Shown piece after piece: positions 43,781 through 50,522 of a DNA stretch of 64,000 nt. The number at the start of each line of letters is the position of its first letter. The stretch's first letter is position 1. Below the pieces are notes generated by a model. That model saw only the letters and a program-made list of their open reading frames with translations. It was not told the DNA's origin and searched no databases. The position numbers and the translations under genes were made by a program. Source of the DNA: M30B19 sp041741535 (GTDB lineage: Bacteria; Planctomycetota; Planctomycetia; Pirellulales; Pirellulaceae); contig JBGSJV010000187.1 in assembly GCA_041741535.1 (NCBI GenBank), positions 5,919 to 69,918 on the forward strand, in the 5' to 3' direction.

Positions 43781-44692
43781 ATGGAGCAACCGTCCCAACT
43801 CACATTCTGGACTCGCTTGTCTCGGATGTTCTGTGTCATCTGTGTTGTATTCGCCGTTTGGATGGTGGCGGATACGTTGCTGCGATTGGCGCGAAACGAG
43901 CCCTTCCGTTCCGACAGCTCACGCGCGGCGATTGGTGATCGAGTGGGGAATCCAGAGACCGAATCGTCGTCGACCGACCGAACCCAAATCGGACCGGCAT
44001 TTCTCGACCATGCGACCTCGGGCTATTGGCAGTTTCAACAGGCCACTGTTCGCTTGGGAAACCAGACGATCGACCGGGCCCGTTGGACGCAACACTCGCA
44101 ACATTATGCGGCATTACCGCCAAATCCTGATATCGATTTTTCCGCCATTGTCGCCGACATGGGCGACTGGTCATTCCAACCGATTGGCGACGAAAGCGAG
44201 CAAGCTCGCCACTACATGTGGGAGTTTGGCGAATTACAGATTTCGTTTGTCGTACGGTACGCGGATCATCGCTGGCTTTGGTGTGGAGGTGGGGTAGCGG
44301 TTCCCGTTTCACCACAGCAAATGACGGTGTACGAGTTGTTAGGAGTGAACGAATTCTCTTCCCAAGACAAAGCAATCTCCTTAACGCCTGTCTTGCGTAT
44401 TCCTTTCGGCCACCAACTGGTAGCTAACCGACTGACGAAGGCTCGACAAGTAATGGCTTCTGTTGTGACGTTTGATATACCGGTAACGACAGCGTGGACA
44501 GAGATCCAGGCGGCGAATAACCTCGTTTGCGAAGGCCAGCCTTCGTCGGTGGATACATCGCAACAGGTTGTCTTGGCCTGCCCCGCGACGGGACAACGCT
44601 TCGGGGGGTGGGCAACACGTTTAGGATTGGCTCGCAACTTCTTATTGCTCTACGAACTCGAAGCGCCCGTTGAATTGAGGACTGCCGATTGA
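43781..44692 (+). CDS. Hypothetical single-span membrane protein of the Tad locus
   Basis: 303 residues. There is one N-terminal membrane helix ('LSRMFCVICVVFAVWMVADT') and a soluble C-terminal part with beta-rich segments ('ELQISFVVRYADHRWLWCGG'). No known motif is seen. The stop codon overlaps the ATG of the second cpaF-like gene (TGATG), so the two are translationally coupled. It may be an accessory protein of that ATPase. Confidence 0.6.
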   Translation: MEQPSQLTFWTRLSRMFCVICVVFAVWMVADTLLRLARNEPFRSDSSRAAIGDRVGNPETESSSTDRTQIGPAFLDHATSGYWQFQQATVRLGNQTIDRARWTQHSQHYAALPPNPDIDFSAIVADMGDWSFQPIGDESEQARHYMWEFGELQISFVVRYADHRWLWCGGGVAVPVSPQQMTVYELLGVNEFSSQDKAISLTPVLRIPFGHQLVANRLTKARQVMASVVTFDIPVTTAWTEIQAANNLVCEGQPSSVDTSQQVVLACPATGQRFGGWATRLGLARNFLLLYELEAPVELRTAD

Positions 44693-45768
44693 TGGAAACT
44701 CGCGAGATTTACCAGCAAACAACTCGATACTTTCTCCATCCGATTTTGCCACTGTTGGATGACGCGGAGATAAGTGAAGTCATGATCAATGGGGTCGGGC
44801 CCGGTTCTGTCTTCTATGAAAAGAAAGGCCTGATTTTTCCGGCTGGGAACGAATGTTGTTTTACCGACGTCGAATCGTTGCTGGCCGCCGCCCAAAATAT
44901 TGCCGAGTACGTTGGGCGACGACTTGATCGGACGACGCATAGCATGGACGGTCGATTGCCCGAGGGACATCGTGTTCATATCATCATGCCTCCGGCGGCC
45001 AAGAATGGTGTGACCGTGACCATTCGAAAGTTCAAAGAGTCTCGCTTGACCTTAACAGACTTGGTGGGATTCGGCAGTCTTTCGCCACCCGCCGCCGAGT
45101 TTCTGGCGTCGTGTGTTCGGGCGCACAAGAACTTGGTGATTTCAGGTGGCACGGGAACTGGCAAGACGTCTTTGCTAAATGCGTTGTCCGCCTGCATTGC
45201 CGAAACAGAACGAATCATCGTGATTGAAGATACTGCCGAGCTAAAGCTCAGCCAGCCGCATACGGTCTACCTGGAAGCTCAACCGCCAAGTCCAGACGGA
45301 AACCGTGGCATCTCGATTCGTGATCTCTTCGTCGATTCGCTACGAATGCGACCGGATCGAATCATCGTCGGCGAGGTTCGAAGAGGAGAAGCGTTAGACT
45401 TGATCCAGTCGATGATTTCTGGGCATGCGGGGGCGTTGACGACCGTCCACGCCAACACACCCTATGACGCCGCCATTCGACTTGAAACGCTGTGCTTGAT
45501 GAGCGACGTAGAATTGCCGCAAGCGGTTGCTCGGATGCAGGTGGCCTCTGCCATGGATGTGGTTGTTCAGATCGACCGCGTGGAAGGTCGCCGACGAGTC
45601 TCGGCGATTTCACGACTGGACTCCGGCGAAAGCCTACGGCAGAATCGATACATCCTCGAGCCGGTGTATTCGACACCTCCCGCCGACAAACTCGGCGAAT
45701 TGCGCGACCTTGCGGGTCTCGAAAAGATGACGTCCGACCAGCGAGCCGAGTGGGTTTCAAACCTCTAG
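44692..45768 (+). CDS. Second CpaF/TadA-like secretion ATPase
   Basis: 358 residues, shorter than the FHA-CpaF at 29935 and without the FHA part. It has 'DDAEISEVMINGVGPGSVFY', Walker A SGGTGTGKTSLLN (about 150-163), 'IIVIEDTAELKLSQPHTVYL', 'RPDRIIVGEVRRGEALDLIQ' and the His box 'MISGHAGALTTVHANTPYDA'. It is a full catalytic core of the CpaF/VirB11 family. Two such ATPases in one Tad locus suggests separate extension and retraction motors or two substrates. Confidence 0.9.
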   Translation: METREIYQQTTRYFLHPILPLLDDAEISEVMINGVGPGSVFYEKKGLIFPAGNECCFTDVESLLAAAQNIAEYVGRRLDRTTHSMDGRLPEGHRVHIIMPPAAKNGVTVTIRKFKESRLTLTDLVGFGSLSPPAAEFLASCVRAHKNLVISGGTGTGKTSLLNALSACIAETERIIVIEDTAELKLSQPHTVYLEAQPPSPDGNRGISIRDLFVDSLRMRPDRIIVGEVRRGEALDLIQSMISGHAGALTTVHANTPYDAAIRLETLCLMSDVELPQAVARMQVASAMDVVVQIDRVEGRRRVSAISRLDSGESLRQNRYILEPVYSTPPADKLGELRDLAGLEKMTSDQRAEWVSNL

Positions 45769-45812
45769 TTGAAAATATTGGAGTACCAAGAGACAAATGA
45801 GTCATTTCTCGA

Positions 45813-45930
45813 CCGCAGTATCCGGCGGTGGGTGCCTATCTGATCAATGGGCGGTTTGTCGGGTATTATAGTCGAGTGGCACCGGCGCCCTTCCACACCC
45901 ATCAAGCGATTTACGTCCCCACGGTGATCG
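45813..45930. repeat. 118-bp copy of the ATP-grasp gene 3' end (copy 2)
   Basis: Matches 21831-21948 with one substitution. Its reading frame would end ...VIDDR-stop and overlap the ATG (45931) of the 300-residue gene. This looks like the original junction of a two-gene unit whose first gene survives here only as this remnant. Confidence 0.95.
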
Positions 45931-46833
45931 ATGATCGATAGCCTACTCAAACTATTGGCTCGGTTCCGCCTCCCTTTGTGGTTTGGTTGGCGAGTTGAAT
46001 TGACCGTTGGCGAACAAGCCGCATTGGATGCGGCCGGTGGTCTGACGTGGCGGGAATACACAACTGCGGAACGTTTGTTCGAAGCCTGGTCGCCGGTTGC
46101 GGATAGCCTCTGGGAAGCGTATCACTGCCCAACATTGTTTGCGGCCTTGGATCAAATCCCAGCGTCAAAGATTGGCGTGGCACCTGATCCGTGGATTCCC
46201 GAATGGTTGCGAACCGAGGTCCCGGCACCCAACTGGCTGGACGCTCAGACTTGGCTGATCTTGGACGGCCCGCCGTTGACCAGCATTGCCATGGCCTCTC
46301 ATTTATGTTGCCAACAAGTTTGCCAGCCCGTCTGCACCTTCGACAATTGGCCGCATCCTGCTGGCTTGCTAAAGTCGGAAGTGGCGTTGGCTGGGCTGAT
46401 TCGATACGCGCCGTTGATGTCTCGAGCCAAGCCGCAGTGGCACAAAGGTCTTCCACCAGTGTGGATTTGTGATAATGGACGATTGGGTACTCGACCGGGA
46501 AGACCACGCGATTTCGACAATCGGTATTATTTGGATGATTCAATTCTGCCAGGCATCGAGCTTCTGCGGCAACATCAAATACAACGGGTTGTCTACGCGA
46601 GCCTCAACGTGGAGGACCCACCGATCGCCGACATTGCTGGCTATTTGCACTCATTGCAGAAAGTGGGGCTGCCAGTGTTAAGGATCGGGCTCGCGTCGCG
46701 GGAAGCTTGGGATGTTGGACCGATTCCGGCTGGAGACTTGCCAGCACCGGTGTTCAGCACGCAGGGATTCTTCCGATCGACTTCGGGCGGGTTCGGGAGT
46801 CCAATCCCGGAACCTTCGTCCAGCTCGGGGTAA
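45931..46833 (+). CDS. Orphan protein, probable former partner of the ATP-grasp ligase
   Basis: 300 residues. No signal peptide or membrane segment is apparent beyond a mildly hydrophobic N-terminus. Features include a Trp-rich N-terminal half ('GWRVELTVGEQAALDAAGGL'), a Cys-containing segment (LCCQQVCQPVC) and 'PPVWICDNGRLGTRPGRPRD'. I recognise no family. Upstream lies the last 118 bp of a glutathionylspermidine-synthase-like gene, running into this ATG with overlap, so it was probably translationally coupled to that gene before rearrangement. It could modify or process the ligase product; this is inference only. Confidence 0.65.
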   Translation: MIDSLLKLLARFRLPLWFGWRVELTVGEQAALDAAGGLTWREYTTAERLFEAWSPVADSLWEAYHCPTLFAALDQIPASKIGVAPDPWIPEWLRTEVPAPNWLDAQTWLILDGPPLTSIAMASHLCCQQVCQPVCTFDNWPHPAGLLKSEVALAGLIRYAPLMSRAKPQWHKGLPPVWICDNGRLGTRPGRPRDFDNRYYLDDSILPGIELLRQHQIQRVVYASLNVEDPPIADIAGYLHSLQKVGLPVLRIGLASREAWDVGPIPAGDLPAPVFSTQGFFRSTSGGFGSPIPEPSSSSG

Positions 46834-46941
46834 AAAGGACCGAATCGCTCTCGACTGGAACAGGTCCCAGTTGAATAATAGAGGGCACCGTTTTTTTGGG
46901 GGTGCTGGCACTCGGCCAACTTCAAATCAGGAGAATCAATC

Positions 46942-47700
46942 ATGTGTCGCTGTTGTCCTGGACTTGGAATCCCGTTCGGATTGTTGGCGTTGTTGGCCTG
47001 CGGTGGGCTAGTGGCTGCCGGATGGGCGTTCCCACCAAGCTCAATTCTTGAAGCAGGCACGCGTCAAGAAACACAAGACGAAACCGCCAAAGCACAAGAG
47101 ACCACCCAACCAGGAAAAGAACAGGAAGCGGAAAAAGCCGTGGAAAAAGTTTTAGAAACCGCAACATTTGGTAGTGGTTGTTATTGGTGCACCGAGGCAG
47201 TATTTCAACGCGTCAAAGGGATCGAGTCGGTGACCAGCGGTTTCATGGGAGGTGAGGTTGCGAACCCGACCTACGAACAGGTCTGCACGGGGCTGACCGG
47301 TCACGCCGAAGTGCTCCAGGTCAAGTTTGACCCGGCCGTTGTTTCCTACGAGAAGCTCTTGGAGATCTTTTGGAGTTCCCACGATCCCACCACACTGAAT
47401 CGGCAAGGCAACGATGTTGGTCCCATGTACCGCAGCGCCATTTTTTATCATAGCGAAGAACAGAAGTTATTGGCCGTCAAATATAAAGACAAATTAACCG
47501 AAGCCAAGGCATTTGGTGCACCAATCGTCACGGAAATTACCGAGTCCAGCGAGTTTTATGCAGCTCCCGAATACCACCAGGACTACTACAATCGCAACAA
47601 GAGAAAGAACCCCTACTGTCAAATGATCACGTACAAGCTTCAGAACTTTCGCAAGGCGTTCAAAGATGTGATCGACAAGGAGAAAGACAAGGTAAAGTAA
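46942..47700 (+). CDS. msrA: Peptide methionine sulfoxide reductase A, exported
   Basis: 252 residues. An N-terminal hydrophobic stretch ('GLGIPFGLLALLACGGLVAA') acts as signal or anchor, and a Glu/Gln-rich linker follows. The MsrA domain starts near residue 70: TATFGSGCYWCTEAVF carries the catalytic Cys in the GCYWC motif (GCFWC in the family), followed by 'SGFMGGEVANPTYEQVCTGL' and 'AAPEYHQDYYNRN'. It reduces methionine-S-sulfoxide in proteins; the signal places it in the periplasm or on the outside of the membrane. It has AGGAG upstream of ATG 46942. An RNA methyltransferase gene follows 4 bp later. Confidence 0.93.
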   Translation: MCRCCPGLGIPFGLLALLACGGLVAAGWAFPPSSILEAGTRQETQDETAKAQETTQPGKEQEAEKAVEKVLETATFGSGCYWCTEAVFQRVKGIESVTSGFMGGEVANPTYEQVCTGLTGHAEVLQVKFDPAVVSYEKLLEIFWSSHDPTTLNRQGNDVGPMYRSAIFYHSEEQKLLAVKYKDKLTEAKAFGAPIVTEITESSEFYAAPEYHQDYYNRNKRKNPYCQMITYKLQNFRKAFKDVIDKEKDKVK

Positions 47701-47704
47701 TCAC

Positions 47705-48574
47705 GTGACTTTGGACTTGAATTGGATTCCGATCACGGACCCTAGCGACGCTCGCTTGGGTCCGTTTTTGCATTTGCCTCTGCGAAAAGCAACTGGAAGT
47801 TTTGCGAGTGGACCATTTGTCGGGGAAGGACGTTTGGTTGTTGAGCGATTGCTGCGTTGCCCGTACCGGCCAAGCGGACTTTTGGTGGCGGAAAGTAAAG
47901 TTGGATGGGCCGAGGCCACGATACGTGCCGTAGCCATCAATCGAAGTGAATTGGTCGCTCTGCCGATCTATGTGTTGCCAGATGAAGCGTTGAATCGGGT
48001 GGTCGGTTTCGAATTCCACTCGGGGATCATGGGCAGCGGCGAGCGGTCCGTGCCGGCGATTCTACAACAGCAGATGACCGCTTGGTTTACGCCAAGATCC
48101 CAAGCACTTGGATCCTATGCACCGGGCAAGCGGGAAACCATCATCGTCTTACCTTCGATGAACTCCGCTGAGAATCTTGGTTCGATTATTCGCTCCGCAC
48201 ACGGACTAGGTGGTGCTGGCTTGATCTTATCAGCTCCGTCCGCCGACCATCTATCCCGCCGCGTCATCCGAGTTTCGATGGGGCACGCTTTAGCGTTTCC
48301 ATGTTGGCGGACCGACGATTGGATGGGTGATTTGCAGCGACTACGCTTGGCCGGTTTTCGCTTGATTGGGATCGAGCATCATGCTCGGATGAAGCCTTTA
48401 GCGTCGGCCCAGCGCTATGATCGACAGGCATTGATCTTCGGTAACGAGTTTGCCGGGTTGGATGACGCGACCTTGGCCTTGATGGACGACATTGTCGGGA
48501 TTGCCATGCACAACGCCGTCGATTCGCTAAACGTCGCGGTAACTGCCGCAATCACGTTGCATCATTTTGTTTGA
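47705..48574 (+). CDS. SpoU/TrmH family RNA methyltransferase
   Basis: 289 residues from GTG 47705. The C-terminal SPOUT (trefoil-knot) domain shows the three motifs: 'NSAENLGSIIRSAHGLGGAG' with SRRVIRVSMGH (motif 1), ALIFGNEFAGLDD (motif 2) and IAMHNAVDSLNVAVTAAI (motif 3). It 2'-O-methylates a ribose in tRNA or rRNA using S-adenosylmethionine; the target is not determinable. The N-terminal 130 residues ('FVGEGRLVVERLLRCPYRPS') fit the substrate-binding domain of TrmH/RlmB relatives. Its 3' end overlaps the convergent retropepsin-like gene by 23 bp. Confidence 0.9.
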   Translation: MTLDLNWIPITDPSDARLGPFLHLPLRKATGSFASGPFVGEGRLVVERLLRCPYRPSGLLVAESKVGWAEATIRAVAINRSELVALPIYVLPDEALNRVVGFEFHSGIMGSGERSVPAILQQQMTAWFTPRSQALGSYAPGKRETIIVLPSMNSAENLGSIIRSAHGLGGAGLILSAPSADHLSRRVIRVSMGHALAFPCWRTDDWMGDLQRLRLAGFRLIGIEHHARMKPLASAQRYDRQALIFGNEFAGLDDATLALMDDIVGIAMHNAVDSLNVAVTAAITLHHFV

Positions 48575-49181
48575 GCTTATCTGCAAGTATCTTGATGGTG
48601 CCCTTTTTGGCCACAAACAACCGTTCTTCTGCAATATAGTATTCTGCCATTGCTTGGAAGTCCCGAGCTGCCAAGATTCCAATTTTGCCACGTTGAAAGT
48701 CCTTCACCGAACTTGCAAGCTCGGCGCCGGCTGCAATGTTTCGTCTTACGACCAACGATTTCACCGCGCTGAAAAAGACCTTCCATTCGATCGTCTTTGC
48801 AGACGAGAAATTGACAATGCCTGCCTCGAGTGAATGATATGCCCCTGGCTGATCTTCACGTGGATCCAAAACCGGAAATCTAACGTCAATTTTTCGAAGC
48901 ACAGCCTTTATAGAACCTCGAATTGTCGAGACATCAAACGAATCCTCGCCACGATCGGCGCTCCCGGATTTAGATACAATTGATGAATACAACGGCTGAG
49001 GAAGCAACGTAATGTCCGAACCTGTATCGAGAAGAAAAGGGGCGATTACCGACGCACCCCCCGTACCTCTAATCTTCAAAGTGATAAATGGCTTGGGAGT
49101 TCGAACTGATTTGGCTGTGCGATGCAACTTAACCCGATTCGCAATCATCGCACCATCAACTTCAGTGAACAATGGAAGCAT
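48552..49181 (-). CDS. Retropepsin-like aspartic protease domain protein
   Basis: 209 residues (an ATG at 49148 is an alternative start). The pepsin-type catalytic triad appears as APFLLDTGSDITLLP (Asp-Thr-Gly-Ser, about residue 52), with 'GKIGILAARDF' near 175 resembling the ILGRD segment of retroviral-type proteases. No signal peptide is visible. Such single-domain retropepsins occur sporadically in bacteria and may act as dimers. The gene and its upstream neighbour are visibly more AT-rich than the surroundings. It overlaps the 3' end of the methyltransferase gene. Confidence 0.75.
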   Translation of the reverse strand: MLPLFTEVDGAMIANRVKLHRTAKSVRTPKPFITLKIRGTGGASVIAPFLLDTGSDITLLPQPLYSSIVSKSGSADRGEDSFDVSTIRGSIKAVLRKIDVRFPVLDPREDQPGAYHSLEAGIVNFSSAKTIEWKVFFSAVKSLVVRRNIAAGAELASSVKDFQRGKIGILAARDFQAMAEYYIAEERLFVAKKGTIKILADKLKQNDAT

Positions 49182-49264
49182 CTTGAACAGTCATTGGCTA
49201 AAGGATGCGAGAACTAGGCGAAAGAAATCGACGTCTTAGGAGAGAAAATTTCGCAAATTGTTCG

Positions 49265-50227
49265 TCAGTCGACGCAACCAAAATAGACGATCCGAACATC
49301 CGACAATCTGTTGGGGTCAAGTGATTTTGTATGATTCGAAACAATATCAAAGTCGATGTCGTGCGCAATTATCTCGCGATGGTGTTTTCCCGTACCATCG
49401 GAATTACTAACCCGATATACGACATACTGGTCAGGAAACAACTCGAAATATTTCTTGTCCCATGTGGCCGAATCACAGATTTCATGCGTAACATCGACGG
49501 AAACCCGCGAACCAACAATGCTACTGCCACATTGTGGATCTTCAACTTTACTCAAATCGGCCGCATGATTTGATTCCAACATTGTGGCGACATCCTGTCC
49601 AATTGATACCGGCGCGCATGAATGCAGCGATCGATGCGACTCCAACCATCTTTGGTAGGCTAGCTGAATATGTTTCGTGACCGCAAGATCAATTTCATCG
49701 GTTTTTCGAGCCTTGATAGCACCAATGATTGCGTAGTGCTCTTCATGAATGAGACGCATATCTTGCGAATTCCGCGGCATACCATATCTCAATTCGACTG
49801 CTTCCAAAGCATCGACAATTAGCTTGGCCTCAGAAACTTCACCAAACTGCCCTAGCAACTTGTGAAATTCCATGTCGAGCGAGTTAAACTGCTCGGCAAT
49901 TTGTCGATCAAAACATCGCCTTACCGCAATCGTTTCCATGCTCTCATATATGGCGTGCAACTTCTCCGGAAAGCTCTCATACGACTGCGCAATTTGACAA
50001 CAAGCAGCACACTCGAAACACGTTCGGGTCTGCAGCAACATGCTGATCACTTCAATTCTTTCAGAATGAATAATTTCAACGAATGATTCAGCCAACCATT
50101 GAACGTTTTCCTCTTCCAACGCCTGCCTGAACGCGGAAAAGAGATCGGTACCTAAGATCGTTTTGGCTTTCCGAATAGCCGAGTCAATCGCCTTGTCCAA
50201 CGTGATTTGCATATAAACTGTTCTCAA
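49265..50227 (-). CDS. FCD-domain-like protein lacking a DNA-binding domain
   Basis: 320 residues (start 50227 or 50212). Residues about 65-205 resemble the all-helical FCD ligand-binding domain of GntR regulators: 'LDMEFHKLLGQFGEVSEAKL' (metal-ligand Asp and His), 'LIHEEHYAIIGAIKARKTDE' and 'AVTKHIQLAYQRW'. No winged-helix domain precedes it; the N-terminus is 'MRTVYMQITLDKAIDSAIRK'. The C-terminal 110 residues match nothing I know and contain Cys. Base composition is AT-richer than neighbours. It may be a ligand sensor, or a truncated or split regulator. Confidence 0.6.
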   Translation of the reverse strand: MRTVYMQITLDKAIDSAIRKAKTILGTDLFSAFRQALEEENVQWLAESFVEIIHSERIEVISMLLQTRTCFECAACCQIAQSYESFPEKLHAIYESMETIAVRRCFDRQIAEQFNSLDMEFHKLLGQFGEVSEAKLIVDALEAVELRYGMPRNSQDMRLIHEEHYAIIGAIKARKTDEIDLAVTKHIQLAYQRWLESHRSLHSCAPVSIGQDVATMLESNHAADLSKVEDPQCGSSIVGSRVSVDVTHEICDSATWDKKYFELFPDQYVVYRVSNSDGTGKHHREIIAHDIDFDIVSNHTKSLDPNRLSDVRIVYFGCVD

Positions 50228-50446
50228 TAACCCCAGCAGAGTAAATCAACGAATGTCGAGCCGTTCCGAAGAGAATTCTCAAGAGCGACAATACATTTGA
50301 AGAATCCCTGGCAATTCTCATTGACTCTTCAAAATTATAGCTACCAAATAGACGATTACAACTCGCCGACAACATTCTCAAAACATTTCCGATTTCCCCA
50401 TGACTACTGCCTGAAACCACGAAGCCGTGCCCCCGGGCGAAGCGGA
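50228..50446. other. Intergenic, no gene supported
   Basis: AT-rich sequence between the FCD-like gene and the dnaK terminator. A 78-codon antisense frame (50184-50420) overlaps the FCD gene start and has no recognisable content. Confidence 0.4.
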
Positions 50447-50491
50447 TATAAAAACAACCGCCCAGCGAAACTTGGTTCCACTGGGCGGTTG
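50447..50491 (-). terminator. Rho-independent terminator of dnaK
   Basis: On the minus strand CAACCGCCCAG pairs perfectly with CTGGGCGGTTG (11 bp; arms 50481-50491 and 50455-50465), followed by TTTTTATA. It begins 31 bp after the dnaK stop. Confidence 0.9.
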
Positions 50492-50522
50492 CGTCAAATC
50501 GGACGGTTTAGCCGTTAGCCGC

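Noticed and set aside
46865..46900. Hairpin GCACC...GGTGC with a T run, as a terminator after the 300-residue gene
   Set aside because: The T run lies in the loop and the stem is only five base pairs.
50184..50420. 78-codon minus-strand frame that could supply a missing N-terminus for the FCD-like protein
   Set aside because: It overlaps the FCD start in another frame and shows no winged-helix pattern; no evidence for a frameshift.
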